From Pseudomonadota bacterium (GTDB lineage: Bacteria > Pseudomonadota > Alphaproteobacteria > Caulobacterales > Caulobacteraceae): DNA of 64,000 nt. A program made the position numbers and the translations under genes. Position 1 is the stretch's first letter; each line of letters opens with the position of its first letter. Below are positions 1-8,923 of the stretch, in pieces. A model generated the notes under the pieces. It worked only from the letters and a program-made list of their open reading frames with translations. It was not told the DNA's origin and ran no database searches. The DNA lies in assembly GCA_020161365.1 (NCBI GenBank), contig JAIUNU010000001.1, forward strand, positions 372,001 to 436,000. The letters are read 5' to 3'.

Positions 1-986
1 CCGGTGCACAGCAGCATGGTGCGGAACGGTAGCTCCAGCTTCTTCAGCACCGCCTCGGCGCACTCGACCATGCGCTGGTGCTCGGCCTCGGACTGGTCGG
101 GCGTGGTGATCGAGACGAGCTCGACCTTGTAGAACTGGTGCTGGCGGATCATGCCGCGCGTGTCGCGCCCGGCCGAGCCGGCCTCGGCGCGGAACGACGG
201 CGTCAGGGCCGTCAGGCGCATGGGCAGCTCCTCCTCGGCGATCAGCTGCTCGCGGACGATGTTGGTGAGCGAGACCTCGGCGGTGGGGATCAGCCAGCGC
301 TCATCGGTCGTGTGGAAAAGGTCGTCGGCGAATTTGGGCAGCTGGCCCGTGCCGAACAGCGCGTCGTCCTTCACTAGGAGCGGCGGGCTCACCTCCATAT
401 AGCCGTGCTCGACCGTCTGCAGGTCCAGCATGAACTGGCCGATGGCGCGCTCGAGGCGGGCGATTTCCTTCTTGAGGACGACAAAGCGCGCGCCGCTCAT
501 GCGGGCGGCGGCTTCGAAGTCCATGCCGCCGATGGCCGCGCCCAGGTCGACATGGTCCTTCGGCGCGTTCAGCTTGCCGGCTGGCAGGGCCTTGGCGTCG
601 CCCCAGGCGCGCTGTTCGACATTGCCATGCTCATCGTCTCCGGCGGGCACTTCCGGCGCGGGGATGTTGGGCAGGCTGGCCAGCAGGTCCTTCAGCTTGC
701 CGCCGACCAGGGCCTCTTCCTCAGCGGCGGTGGCCATGACGCCCTTCAGCGACTCGACCTCGGCCATCAGGCGCTGGGCTTCGGCCTCATCCTTCTTGGC
801 CTTGGCCATGCCGATCAGCTTGGAGCTCTCGTTCCGCTTGGCCTGGGCCTCCTGCAGGGAGGTCTGAGCGGCCCGAAGTTGCGCGTCCAGCTTGACGGCC
901 TCGGCGGCCGCGCCCGAACGCCCCTTGGCTGACCAGTGGCGGTCATAGGCTTCAGGATTTTCGCGGATGGCCTTGATGTCGTGCAT
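1..986 (-). CDS. serS: Seryl-tRNA synthetase, 3' end cut by the window
   Basis: Charges tRNA-Ser with serine in the cytoplasm. The first 328 residues are visible of a family length near 440. The N-terminus ([10 protein letters not shown]) leads into the long charged helical hairpin, about residues 30-110, that grips the tRNA extra arm. Class II motif 2 is clear around residues 262-285 ([14 protein letters not shown] then [10 protein letters not shown]). The ATG at 986 is the only sensible start. It lies downstream of tatC on the same strand, the usual alphaproteobacterial tat-serS order, but an oppositely oriented gene separates them, so it needs its own promoter in 987-1364. The last motif and the stop lie outside the window. 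Confidence 0.96.
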   Translation of the reverse strand, partial: MHDIKAIRENPEAYDRHWSAKGRSGAAAEAVKLDAQLRAAQTSLQEAQAKRNESSKLIGMAKAKKDEAEAQRLMAEVESLKGVMATAAEEEALVGGKLKDLLASLPNIPAPEVPAGDDEHGNVEQRAWGDAKALPAGKLNAPKDHVDLGAAIGGMDFEAAARMSGARFVVLKKEIARLERAIGQFMLDLQTVEHGYMEVSPPLLVKDDALFGTGQLPKFADDLFHTTDERWLIPTAEVSLTNIVREQLIAEEELPMRLTALTPSFRAEAGSAGRDTRGMIRQHQFYKVELVSITTPDQSEAEHQRMVECAEAVLKKLELPFRTMLLCT

Positions 987-1364
987 CGAACGCTAGCTCG
1001 GAAGAGGCGGTAAGAAACGCCCTCTCTAAGGCGCGTCGGCGGGGGCGCCAAGCTTTCCGGACCGCGCGCCGCCGTCTCAACGGCTTCGTGATCCGGTCCG
1101 GGGCGAACCTTCAGGAACGTTCATTGCACTAAACTACGCCTTTTTCGCCAACTGCGACCGCATGACGCACGGTTCGAGAGCGCAAGATTCCCCGTTCTTG
1201 GCCGCTTTCAGCATCATGATTCCAATTATTAATGCGAATTAATCATGCTTTGTCACATGGGTTTAACGCCGAGCGTCGAGAAGCCGCGCTCAATTCAGTG
1301 CGCTTTTCGCTTCTCACCCGGCCCTCCCCGGCCCGCTCGCCCCTCCAAGGACCAATCGAACCCC
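987..1364. other. 378-bp intergenic region with divergent promoters (serS / UrcA-like gene)
   Basis: No gene seen. It must hold the promoter of serS (leftward) and of the secreted protein at 1365 (rightward). The part nearest 1210-1245 is AT-rich against the GC-rich background. It holds a GANTC methylation site at 1218-1222 and two ATTAAT hexamers at 1228-1233 and 1238-1243, giving TTAA-N6-TTAA. That resembles a CtrA box but is one base short of the usual N7 spacing. I could not place -35/-10 elements with confidence. Confidence 0.5.
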
Positions 1365-1826
1365 ATGAAGACGTTCGCCGCTCTCGCCGCCCTCGCCATC
1401 GCCGCCGCTGTCGCCGCCCCGGCCAGCGCCAAGACCAACGAAGTCCGCGTTTCGATCGCCGGCAAGAACTCGGTCGAGATCCAGACCGCGATCAAGGCCG
1501 CCGCCGCCACCGTCTGCACCGCCAACGGCAAGCTGATCGCTCAGGACTGCGTCGACAGCGCGGTCGCCGGCGCCAACCGCCAGCTGGCCATGATCGTCCG
1601 CGCCCGCGAGACCGGTAAGGCCCTGTCGTCGGAAACCCTCTCGGTCGTCCGCATCTCGCTGAAGGGCAAGACCCGCGACCAGATCCACTCGGAAATTCGC
1701 GTCGCCGCCCAAACGGTCTGCAAGGCCCAGCCGCGCTTCAGCGTCGCCAGCTATCAAGCATGCGTCGCCGACGCCGTTCGCGACGCCAAGGCTCAGCTGC
1801 AAGCCCGCATGGGCGCCGCCGCCTAA
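1365..1826 (+). CDS. Secreted UrcA-like protein with a duplicated domain
   Basis: 153 residues. A clear Sec signal peptide (MKTFAALAALAIAAAVAAPASA) is followed by two similar units of about 50 residues. The first runs VRVSIAGKNSVEIQTAIKAA to ANRQL, the second VRISLKGKTRDQIHSEIRVA to KAQL. Each has a strand V-R-[VI]-S-[IL]-x-G-K, an Ala-rich helix, T-V-C, and a later Cys (Q-D-C-V / Y-Q-A-C-V), so each repeat likely has its own disulfide. This resembles the small UrcA family of periplasmic proteins, whose function is unknown. I chose ATG 1365 because longer in-frame starts would bury the signal peptide. A terminator follows directly. Confidence 0.75.
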   Translation: MKTFAALAALAIAAAVAAPASAKTNEVRVSIAGKNSVEIQTAIKAAAATVCTANGKLIAQDCVDSAVAGANRQLAMIVRARETGKALSSETLSVVRISLKGKTRDQIHSEIRVAAQTVCKAQPRFSVASYQACVADAVRDAKAQLQARMGAAA

Positions 1827-1854
1827 AGCCACCCGAACTGACCGAAAACAAGGA

Positions 1855-1886
1855 GGGCTCCGCGACAGGATCGCGGAGCCCTTTCT
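1855..1886 (+). terminator. Rho-independent terminator after the UrcA-like gene
   Basis: An 11-bp perfect stem (GGGCTCCGCGA / TCGCGGAGCCC) with a 5-base loop is followed by TTTCT. It sits between two convergent genes. The minus strand downstream of the stem is also T-rich (TCCTTGTTTT), so it may stop tatC transcription too. Confidence 0.85.
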
Positions 1887-1887
1887 G

Positions 1888-2790
1888 TTACGAGGCGACG
1901 AGATCCGTACCCGCCTGCTCGTCTTCTTCCTTCCGGCGGCGCTCAATCAGCCACACGCACCAGATCGAGATTTCGTAGAGCAGGCACAGCGGCAGCGCCA
2001 AGGTGATCTGGCTGATCGGATCGGGCGGCGTCACGATGGCCGCCACCACGAACACCGCGACGATCGCATAGCGACGTCCTGTGCGCAGCATCTGCGACGT
2101 GATCAGCCCCGCCAGGCCGCCCAACGACAAGACGACGGGCAGTTGGAAGCTGAGACCAAACGCCAAGAGCAGCGTGGTGACCAGCGTCAGGTATTCCGAG
2201 ACGCGGGTTTGCAGAACGACCTTCACGCCGTCGCCCACGATCTGCTGGCTTAGCGAGAACCACAGCACGAACGGCAGCATCACGTAATAGACCAGCGACG
2301 CGCCCATCAGGAACAGCACCGGCGAGGCGATCAGGAACGGCAGGAACGCATTACGCTCCTTCTTGTAGAGGCCCGGCGCCACGAAACGATAGAGCTGCCA
2401 GGCGATGATCGGGAACGCCAGGATGATCGCCCCGAACGCCGACAGCTTGATATTGGTGAAGAACTGCTCCAGCGGCGCGGTGGCCTGCAAGGTGATATTG
2501 GCGAGGGCGCCGGTCGCAACCTTCTTCACCCCAACGAGGGCCAGAAGCAGGTCGAATGGGCCGTGCTGACCGCTCGTGTCCTGCATGGCCTTAAGGCCTT
2601 CAGCCACGGTGAAGGGGCGCACCAGAAACAGGAAGATCGGCTTCACAAAGGCGAAGCAGACACCGAAGGCCACCGCGATGGCCGCGACGCAGATAATCAG
2701 ACGGGTGCGGAGCTCGATCAGGTGATCCAGCAACGGCGCCCGCGAGGCCTCGATTTCCTCTTCGGGGTCGTGTCCGATGGCCTTGCTCAC
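1888..2790 (-). CDS. tatC: Twin-arginine translocase subunit TatC
   Basis: 300 residues, a six-helix inner-membrane protein that is the receptor for twin-arginine signal peptides. The family signature is present: PLLDHLIELRTRL just before helix 1 and KKERNAFLPF in the first periplasmic/second-loop region. The protein is longer than E. coli TatC (258 residues) because of a charged C-terminal tail (ERRRKEEDEQAG). It overlaps tatB by 4 bp (ATGA), so translation is probably coupled. At least two proteins in this window (12397 and 37610) carry Tat signals and would be its clients. Confidence 0.97.
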   Translation of the reverse strand: MSKAIGHDPEEEIEASRAPLLDHLIELRTRLIICVAAIAVAFGVCFAFVKPIFLFLVRPFTVAEGLKAMQDTSGQHGPFDLLLALVGVKKVATGALANITLQATAPLEQFFTNIKLSAFGAIILAFPIIAWQLYRFVAPGLYKKERNAFLPFLIASPVLFLMGASLVYYVMLPFVLWFSLSQQIVGDGVKVVLQTRVSEYLTLVTTLLLAFGLSFQLPVVLSLGGLAGLITSQMLRTGRRYAIVAVFVVAAIVTPPDPISQITLALPLCLLYEISIWCVWLIERRRKEEDEQAGTDLVAS

Positions 2791-3374
2791 GAGACGATAT
2801 CCGAAGCGGTGGAGTCGCCGGCCTTGCTGGCGCGCTTACGCGGCGCGCGAACGGCCTTGGGCGCCTCCACAGTGATGTCCTTCTTGGCGCTGGTCCGCTT
2901 GCGCGGCGCCTTGACCGGCTCCACCAGAGTAGGCTCGGCGGCGACCTTCTTGCGAGGCGCACGCTTGGGCTTGGCCTCGACGATCTCGGCCGACGGCTCA
3001 GCCGTGGGGAGGATCGAGTTATGGACCTCGCCGGCGGCGTACGGATGAGCCCGCATTGCGCCACTGGAAAGCGAGGCGTCAATATCGGCGAACACATCGT
3101 CGACCTTCACGTCCCGCGCGGCGTCAGCGGCCTCCTGCACCGGATTGGAAAACTGGCCCGACCGCATCGCCTGGACCTCGCGGCGCAGTTCGTCGAGCTC
3201 GGACTGGCGCGCCATCTCGTCGAAGCTCGCGCGGAACTCCGACGCCATGCCACGCATGCGCCCAACGAATTGGCCGAGTTTTCGCAACAGAACGGGGAGA
3301 TCCTTGGGACCCACCACGATCAGGGCGACGGCGGCGATAATGAGAAGTTCAGTGCCGCCGATATCAGGAAGCAT
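2787..3374 (-). CDS. tatB: Twin-arginine translocase subunit TatB
   Basis: 195 residues. One N-terminal helix with the TatB pattern (G-G-T-E-L-L-I-I-A-A-V-A-L-I-V-V-G-P-K-D-L-P) is followed by an amphipathic helix (LLRKLGQFVGRMRGMASEFR). The glutamate in the GxxE motif and the GPKDLP hinge mark it as TatB rather than TatA. The C-terminal 70 residues are a low-complexity Lys/Arg/Pro/Ala tail (APRKKVAAEP, APRKRTSAKK, APRKRASKAG), common in alphaproteobacterial TatB. It forms the substrate-receptor complex with TatC. Confidence 0.95.
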   Translation of the reverse strand: MLPDIGGTELLIIAAVALIVVGPKDLPVLLRKLGQFVGRMRGMASEFRASFDEMARQSELDELRREVQAMRSGQFSNPVQEAADAARDVKVDDVFADIDASLSSGAMRAHPYAAGEVHNSILPTAEPSAEIVEAKPKRAPRKKVAAEPTLVEPVKAPRKRTSAKKDITVEAPKAVRAPRKRASKAGDSTASDIVS

Positions 3375-3393
3375 GGACGCGCCCTAGAGCGGA

Positions 3394-3409
3394 GGAGCCC
3401 GAAGGCTCC
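3394..3409 (-). other. UUCG-tetraloop hairpin between tatA and tatB
   Basis: On the minus strand this reads GGAGCC-TTCG-GGCTCC, a six-base stem closed by the very stable UUCG loop, inside the 81-bp tatA-tatB gap. No T-run follows, so it is not a standard terminator. It could protect the 3' end of a tatA mRNA fragment. Confidence 0.55.
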
Positions 3410-3455
3410 CCGCGAGGTTGGACCAACGCGCAAAGCAAAGCTCCGCGCGCCGCGA

Positions 3456-3680
3456 TTACGACTTGCGAAGCTCTTCCGCCTCAGCCTCGGTGCGCGGCAA
3501 GGCGCCCTTGGCCTTGTTGTCGGCGACTTCGCTGCTGGTGTCGTCCTTAAGGCCGTCCTTGAACGCCTTGATGCCCTTGGCGGCGTCACCCATGACGCTG
3601 GAGAGCTTGCCGCGACCGCCAAACAACAGGGCGACGATCCCGATCACGATCACCCAGTGAATCCAACTCATGCTACCCAT
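3456..3680 (-). CDS. tatA: Twin-arginine translocase pore subunit TatA
   Basis: 74 residues (71 if translation starts at the second Met, MSWIHW). One transmembrane helix ([17 protein letters not shown]), the conserved FGxGK-like hinge, and an amphipathic helix ([19 protein letters not shown]) identify TatA. It oligomerises to form the protein-conducting element of the Tat system. It is first gene of tatA-tatB-tatC, 133 bp downstream of scpB on the same strand. That gap may hold a promoter or simply continue the scp operon. Confidence 0.96.
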   Translation of the reverse strand: MGSMSWIHWVIVIGIVALLFGGRGKLSSVMGDAAKGIKAFKDGLKDDTSSEVADNKAKGALPRTEAEAEELRKS

Positions 3681-3813
3681 AGCGTCGGTGCTCCTTGCGA
3701 CAGCGGCGCTTTAGACCGTGAGCCGCGCCGTTACAATCTCTGTCTCAATATAGGCGTTCGCGAGGCTTAGAGCCAAGCGGAGCCGAATGTTATCGGCGGC
3801 GTCGCCGGGCCCG

Positions 3814-4482
3814 TCAGCCCTTTTCGGGCTCGCCCAGGAAATCCTGCGCGAATTCGGGCGCGTCAGCGTCATCGAGGTCCAGAGGATCCTCCTCTTCGCC
3901 GGGCCGTAGCCCAAGCGGATCGGGCACGGTGAAACCGGGAGGCAGGTTCATTTCCAACAGCCCCGCCGCTTTCATCTCGGCGATCCCGGGCAGGTCAGCC
4001 AAGGTCGCCAGGCCATAGTGCTCCAGGAAAGCGTCGGTGGTGCCGAAGGTTACAGGCCGCCCCGGTGTCCGCCGACGCCCCCGCATGCGGATCAGTCCCA
4101 GCTCCAGCAAAACGTCGATCGTGCCCCGGCTGGCCTGAACACCCCGCACGGCCTCGATCTCGGCGCGCGTGACGGGCTGGTGATAGGCGACAATCGCCAA
4201 CGTCTCCTGTGCGGCCTTGGAGAGGCGTCGGGGCTCCTCGCGTTCCTCAGTCATCAGGAACGAGAGGTCGGCCGCCGTCTGGAACCGCCAGCGTCCCGCG
4301 ACGCAGGCCAGCTCGATCCCGCGCCCTTCATAGCGCGCGCGTAGCGCAGCAATCCCTTCGCCGATATCCGCGCCCTCAGGAAGGCGCTTGGCAAGATCCA
4401 CATCGCTCAGCGGCTCGGCCGCCGCGAACAACAGCGCCTCGATGCAGCGTTCGACGAAGAGAGGATCCAACGCGACGGTCAT
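3814..4482 (-). CDS. scpB: Segregation and condensation protein B
   Basis: 222 residues, the winged-helix partner of ScpA and SMC in the chromosome-compacting complex. Two winged-helix domains are seen. The first begins near residue 10 (CIEALLFAAAEPLSDVDLAK). The second carries the family signature AIVAYHQPVTRAEIEAVRGV near residues 95-115 and G-R-P-V-T-F-G-T-T. The acidic C-terminal tail (EEEDPLDLDDADAPE) is disordered-looking. It overlaps scpA by 4 bp. Confidence 0.95.
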   Translation of the reverse strand: MTVALDPLFVERCIEALLFAAAEPLSDVDLAKRLPEGADIGEGIAALRARYEGRGIELACVAGRWRFQTAADLSFLMTEEREEPRRLSKAAQETLAIVAYHQPVTRAEIEAVRGVQASRGTIDVLLELGLIRMRGRRRTPGRPVTFGTTDAFLEHYGLATLADLPGIAEMKAAGLLEMNLPPGFTVPDPLGLRPGEEEDPLDLDDADAPEFAQDFLGEPEKG

Positions 4483-5303
4483 TCGGCCACTTCCAAGGGC
4501 TCGGCGCGCGTCCGCAAATAGATGTCCTGGAAATGCTCGAGTTGCCGCGCCTCCAGCACCCCCTCCTTCACCAGTTCCAGCGAGGCCGAGAGCGTCGAGG
4601 CCAGATACGACGCCGCCGAGGGACCGTCATCCTCCTCCAGCACCCGATCAATAGGCGCCACCGCGGTCAAGACGGTCCAGTCCTCCATCTTGGGCAACAG
4701 GCCACGCAGGCGGTCCCGGGCGTCTTCCAGCGGATAGGCCGTGGGCGGCCGGGGCGCATAGTGGCGGCTGTGCTCACGCTTGCGCTGGGTGATGTAGGCG
4801 CTCATCAGCCCGTAGAGGTCGCCTTCAAGCCGCGTCGACGAAACGATCCTCACCGCATCCGGGTCCCCGCGCATGAAGACGTCGCGCTTGAGGATGGGGC
4901 GCTCCTTCAAGGCCTCGACGGCCTTGCGCATCACGTCCAACTTGGCCAGCCGGAACGCCAGTTGCGCCGCCATCTCCTCGGCCGGCGGTTCCTCGGCCTT
5001 GGCGCGCTCGGGCTTGGGCAGCAGCAGGCGGGACTTCAGATAGGCCAGCCACGCAGCCATGACCAGATAGTCGGCCGCCAGGGCGAAGCGCACGCGACGC
5101 GCCTGCTGGACGAAGGCGAGATACTGCTCGGCCAGGCGCGTGATCGACAGCTGCAGCAGGTCGACCTTCTGGCTGCGCGCCAGGGCCAGCAACACGTGTA
5201 GCGGACCTTCATATCCGTCGATGTCGATGACCAGCGCCGCGCCGTCTTCGGCCGCCTCGTTGGCGGCCTCGAAGTCGAATGTGGGCTGAAAGCCCGTGCT
5301 CAA
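4479..5303 (-). CDS. scpA: Segregation and condensation protein A (kleisin)
   Basis: 274 residues. This is the kleisin that bridges the SMC heads. The N-terminal signature is GYEGPLHVLLALARSQKVDL near residues 29-48, followed by the helical SMC-neck-binding part (AWLAYLKSRLLLPKPE). The C-terminal winged helix ends ASTLSASLELVKEGVLEARQLEHFQDIYLR. It overlaps nagZ upstream and scpB downstream by 4 bp each, so the three are translationally coupled. Confidence 0.95.
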   Translation of the reverse strand: MSTGFQPTFDFEAANEAAEDGAALVIDIDGYEGPLHVLLALARSQKVDLLQLSITRLAEQYLAFVQQARRVRFALAADYLVMAAWLAYLKSRLLLPKPERAKAEEPPAEEMAAQLAFRLAKLDVMRKAVEALKERPILKRDVFMRGDPDAVRIVSSTRLEGDLYGLMSAYITQRKREHSRHYAPRPPTAYPLEDARDRLRGLLPKMEDWTVLTAVAPIDRVLEEDDGPSAASYLASTLSASLELVKEGVLEARQLEHFQDIYLRTRAEPLEVAE

Positions 5304-6337
5304 GCGTACTTTCCGTCAAAGGCCGCGTCGAAGCGCGCGCGGGCCTCAGCCACATCGAACGGCTCGGGAACCTTGACCAGGCGGCCCATCACGGCCTGCG
5401 CGCGGCGACGAGCTTCTTTGCCCATCCGTCCGACACCCGACATCACGGCCTTCATCTCGGCCATGTCGCCGTTGCAGTGCAGGACGACGTCGCAACCCGC
5501 CGAAAGACTGTCCTTGGCCCGTTGCTTGAAGTCGCCCGACAGCGCCTTCATCGACAGATCGTCGCTCATCAGGAGCCCGTCGAAGCCAATGGATTCCCGG
5601 ATGATCTTCTTGATCGCCTTCTTCGAGGTCGTGGCGGGGTTCTTGCGGTCGATCGCCGTGTAGACGACGTGCGCGGTCATCGCCATCGGCATGTCCGACA
5701 GCACCCGGAACGGCGCAAAGTCGCGGGAGTCCAACTCGGCCAGCTTGGCGTTCACCACCGGCAGTTCGAGATGGCTGTCAGCCATGGCGCGGCCGTGCCC
5801 CGGGATATGCTTGATGATCGGAAGCACCCCCCCAGCCAGCAAGCCCTCTGCGGCGGCGCGCCCCAAGGTCGCCACCTGCTCGGGCGTGTCGCCGTAAGCG
5901 CGGTCGCCGATGATCTCGTGTCCCTTGGGGTCGGGGACGTCCAGCACCGGGACGCAGTCGACATTGACGCCAAGCGCATGCAGGTCGTGGGCGATCAACC
6001 GCGCGCCAAGCCGCGTGATCTCGCGCGCGACCAGCGGATCGTTGGCGACCAGCTGGCCGTAGGCGCGCCCCGGCGGATAGGTGCGCCAGTGCGGCGGCTG
6101 CAGACGCGCGACGCGACCGCCCTCCTGATCGATCAGGATCGGCGCGTCAGGGCGGCCGACCGTCTCGCGCAGGGCGTGGGTCAAGGCTCGCACCTGGTTG
6201 GGATCGGCGATGTTGCGCTTGAACAGGATGAAGCCCCAGGGCTTCACATCCTTGAAGAAGGCGACCTCCTCGGCCGTCAACGTCGTCCCGGCGCAGCCGA
6301 GAATAGCGGCGGAAGGCGCGCCCATCAGAAGGCTCAT
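5300..6337 (-). CDS. nagZ: Beta-N-acetylhexosaminidase NagZ (GH3)
   Basis: 345 residues. A cytoplasmic glycosidase that removes GlcNAc from anhydro-muropeptides in peptidoglycan recycling. The NagZ hallmark KHIPGHGRAMADSHLELP lies around residues 174-191. Its Asp/His pair acts as general acid/base. The nucleophile Asp is in MSDDLSMKAL near residue 255. No signal peptide is present, as expected. It overlaps the SPOR gene and scpA by 4 bp. Confidence 0.95.
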   Translation of the reverse strand: MSLLMGAPSAAILGCAGTTLTAEEVAFFKDVKPWGFILFKRNIADPNQVRALTHALRETVGRPDAPILIDQEGGRVARLQPPHWRTYPPGRAYGQLVANDPLVAREITRLGARLIAHDLHALGVNVDCVPVLDVPDPKGHEIIGDRAYGDTPEQVATLGRAAAEGLLAGGVLPIIKHIPGHGRAMADSHLELPVVNAKLAELDSRDFAPFRVLSDMPMAMTAHVVYTAIDRKNPATTSKKAIKKIIRESIGFDGLLMSDDLSMKALSGDFKQRAKDSLSAGCDVVLHCNGDMAEMKAVMSGVGRMGKEARRRAQAVMGRLVKVPEPFDVAEARARFDAAFDGKYA

Positions 6338-7137
6338 TTCACGAAGCAGGACTTGCCCGAGGCGGCGATCGCCTCGCAGAAGGCCTTGGCCGCGTCGCGG
6401 GTCGCAAAGCCCGTGACCGAGGTGCGATACAGAGTGGTCCCGTTCTTCTCGACCGTCTCGACCTTCTTGCCCTTCCCGGCCGCGAGGCCCGGAGCAAGAC
6501 GCACCGCGTCGGTCCAGGCCTTGTCCGCCAGGGCGGGCGACGACAGAGCGCCGATCTGCACCGAAGCTGGACCGGTCGAAACCGTTGCGGGCTTCGGCGC
6601 GGTCGTCGCGGCCGCCGGGGCCGCGGCGACGGGCTTCGGGGCGGCGGCCTGAGCCACCTGTACGGGCTTGGGCGCCGGCTTCGCGGTCGCCGCGGCCGTG
6701 GCCAGCGACTCGATCGTCGGCGCGGGCGCTGCGGGCTTGGCGGCGGGAAGACTGGCGGTCTCGACCGGCGCGGCGGCCGTCGGCGCGACGGGACGCGCCT
6801 GGGGCGTTTCCGGCGGCGCGGCGAAGGTGGCCGACGGTTGCGGATCCTCATTGTGATAGATCTGGAGGCCCGAGGCCGGGTCCTTGGGCTGGCTGCCCTC
6901 GGCCGGCGGCGTCTTCATCTGCGCGACCTCGGTTCCAACCGTCTGCGGTGGATCGTTCGGACCGCGCACGCCGCCGCGATAGATCATGACCACCGCGACA
7001 ACCAGCGTGACGAGGACGACTGCGCTGATGATCAGGGTCATGGGCAGCGGCCGCGCGCCGCGCACGGGCTGACGCGCATCGAACGACAACGGCGCGTCGG
7101 TAGGCGGCGTATAAGCCCCGCGGTGCGGATCGGACAT
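6334..7137 (-). CDS. SPOR-domain membrane protein
   Basis: 267 residues. A short cytoplasmic N-terminus is followed by one transmembrane helix (residues ~30-52, PMTLIISAVVLVTLVVAVVMIYRGG), a long Ala/Pro/Lys linker and a C-terminal SPOR domain from about residue 190 (GPASVQIGALSSPALADKAW to CFVK). SPOR domains bind denuded glycan strands at septa. The position next to nagZ fits a role in cell-wall turnover or division. ATG 7137 gives the expected type II topology. Confidence 0.9.
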   Translation of the reverse strand: MSDPHRGAYTPPTDAPLSFDARQPVRGARPLPMTLIISAVVLVTLVVAVVMIYRGGVRGPNDPPQTVGTEVAQMKTPPAEGSQPKDPASGLQIYHNEDPQPSATFAAPPETPQARPVAPTAAAPVETASLPAAKPAAPAPTIESLATAAATAKPAPKPVQVAQAAAPKPVAAAPAAATTAPKPATVSTGPASVQIGALSSPALADKAWTDAVRLAPGLAAGKGKKVETVEKNGTTLYRTSVTGFATRDAAKAFCEAIAASGKSCFVK

Positions 7138-7313
7138 CTCAGATAGGCTCCAAAACTCGGCGCGCCGGCGAGCGGCGCACGGAACGACGCATCGAATCAG
7201 ACGCGCGCGACCCTAGGTTACCCAAGGCCGGCCCGTCTCAGAAGCGTCCGCCCCGCTCCGGTGGCGGACGATCGGCCGTTCGCCTCAACGGTGCGGCGCC
7301 TGACCCTAGAGGG
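7138..7313. other. Short gap between dgt and the SPOR gene; no argS
   Basis: 176 bp. In rhizobial relatives, as I recall, argS lies between dgt and the SPOR gene. Here there is no synthetase or recognisable remnant. The gap contains an 8-bp inverted repeat (CGTCCGCC / GGCGGACG at 7245-7252 and 7263-7270) and a short dyad over the dgt stop (TGACCCT-AG-AGGGTCA, 7301-7316). These may serve as terminators for dgt, although no T-run follows. Confidence 0.5.
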
Positions 7314-8498
7314 TCAGTTCCAGACGTCGAGATGGAACAGCTTGCGATGTTCTTCTATCGCGAAGCGATCGGTCATGCCCGCGATATAGTCACAGACCAC
7401 ACGGGCTCGGCCGGCTTCGTCGCGGTTCTGCGACTTGGCAAACCAGACGGTGGGCAACACCTCCGGCTCGCGCAAGAAGAGCGAGAACATTTCGCCCAGA
7501 ATACGGCGAGCCTGGCTGCGGGTGCGGTTGACGCGCCAATGGCGGTACATCCGCTCGTAGAGGAAGCCCCGAAGCCTCGCCAGATCCTCGGCCATGTCCG
7601 AGGAAAAGGCGACGAGGGCATGGTCCAGCGCGCGCACGTCGTCGGCTGACTGGACGCCGCTGGCGGCCGCACGGTGCAGCGTCTCGCCCATCACGTCGTC
7701 GACCATGGCCCCGATCATGCGGCGCACGGCCTCCAGATGGGTCAGCCGCGCGTCCAGGTCGGGCCGCTCGCTCTTCACCGCCGCCAAGATCGGTCCGATC
7801 AGCGGCACGTCCATCAGCTCGTCCAGCGTGAACAGGCCGGCCGTCACACCGTCGTCGACGTCATGGTTGTTGTAGGCGATGTCGTCGGCCAGGGCTGCGA
7901 CCTGGGCCTCGGCCGAGGCCCAGGTGTTCAGGCCCAGCTCGTACTCATTGTCGTACTTGGAGATCGCCTTCCAGGACGGCTTACCCAGCTTGTTGGTGAC
8001 CGGCCCATTGTGCTTGATCACGCCTTCCAGCGTTTCCCAGGTCAGGTTCAGGCCAACGAAGTCTGGGTAACGGTGCTCCAGCTCAGTCACGACCCGGAAG
8101 GTCTGAACATTGTGATCGAAGCCGCCGTACTCGCGCATCTGGATTTCGAGCTCATCCTCGCCGGCATGGCCGAACGGCGGGTGGCCCAGATCGTGCGCCA
8201 GGGCGATGGTCTCGGCGAGGTCGGCGTCCAGGCCCAGCGCCGTAGCTAGCGAACGCGCCACCTGCGCGACCTCCAACGTGTGGGTCAGGCGCGTACGGAA
8301 ATTGTCGCCTTCGTGGGCGACAAAAACCTGGGTCTTTTCCTTCAACCGCCGGAACGCCGAGGTATGGATGATCCGGTCGCGGTCACGCGCAAACGGCGTA
8401 CGCGTGCGGCTCTCGTCCTCCTTGAACCGACGCCCCTTCGACTTGGAGGGATCTTCGGCGTAGGGCGCGCGCGGAACGTAGTACGGAGTCTGAGACAT
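7314..8498 (-). CDS. dgt: dGTP triphosphohydrolase-like HD-domain protein
   Basis: 394 residues. Hydrolyses dNTPs (classically dGTP) to nucleoside and triphosphate. The HD metal site is complete: [15 protein letters not shown] near residue 70 supplies the first His, and [15 protein letters not shown] near 99-113 the HD pair. [12 protein letters not shown] gives the last Asp. The length matches the short bacterial type-2 subfamily (about 385-405 residues). The ATG at 8498 faces the divergent erpA-like gene across 88 bp. Confidence 0.93.
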   Translation of the reverse strand: MSQTPYYVPRAPYAEDPSKSKGRRFKEDESRTRTPFARDRDRIIHTSAFRRLKEKTQVFVAHEGDNFRTRLTHTLEVAQVARSLATALGLDADLAETIALAHDLGHPPFGHAGEDELEIQMREYGGFDHNVQTFRVVTELEHRYPDFVGLNLTWETLEGVIKHNGPVTNKLGKPSWKAISKYDNEYELGLNTWASAEAQVAALADDIAYNNHDVDDGVTAGLFTLDELMDVPLIGPILAAVKSERPDLDARLTHLEAVRRMIGAMVDDVMGETLHRAAASGVQSADDVRALDHALVAFSSDMAEDLARLRGFLYERMYRHWRVNRTRSQARRILGEMFSLFLREPEVLPTVWFAKSQNRDEAGRARVVCDYIAGMTDRFAIEEHRKLFHLDVWN

Positions 8499-8586
8499 AG
8501 ACCGCCTTTATCGCATTGGACGATTTGGCCCCTTCCGAAGAGGCCACGACACCCTCATATAGGCCGAAGGTGAGTTTTCCACAGCC

Positions 8587-8919
8587 ATGACCCAAATCGA
8601 CTTAACGCTTTCCGAAAACGCCGCGCGCCGGATCAGGGCCATCGCCGAGACCGAGGGGCGGCCCCTCATGCTGCGCGTGGCCGTCGACGGCGGCGGTTGC
8701 TCGGGATTTCAGTATCGCTTCGATCTCGTCGAGACCATTCAGGACGATGACCTGAAGGTCGAGCGCGATGGCGCTGCGGCCCTGGTTGATGTCGTGTCGC
8801 TGGCCCTCCTGAAGGGCTCCGAGATCGACTTCGTCGACGAACTGGCCGGCGCGGAGTTTCGGGTGCGCAATCCGAACGCGAAGTCCAGCTGCGGTTGCGG
8901 CGTCAGCTTCTCGATCTGA
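8587..8919 (+). CDS. erpA: ErpA/IscA-type iron-sulfur carrier
   Basis: 110 residues. An A-type carrier that accepts [Fe-S] clusters and passes them to apo-enzymes. The three ligand cysteines are in place: G-G-G-C-S-G-F-Q-Y and the C-terminal S-S-C-G-C-G-V-S-F. It is divergent from dgt. The erpA-dgt neighbourhood is conserved in alphaproteobacteria. ErpA is favoured over SufA because there are no suf genes here, but sequence alone does not settle it. Confidence 0.9.
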   Translation: MTQIDLTLSENAARRIRAIAETEGRPLMLRVAVDGGGCSGFQYRFDLVETIQDDDLKVERDGAAALVDVVSLALLKGSEIDFVDELAGAEFRVRNPNAKSSCGCGVSFSI

Positions 8920-8923
8920 TCCG

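Noticed and set aside
1229..1242. CtrA box before the UrcA-like gene
   Set aside because: TTAA-N6-TTAA rather than N7 and without further extension; may be simple AT-rich promoter sequence.
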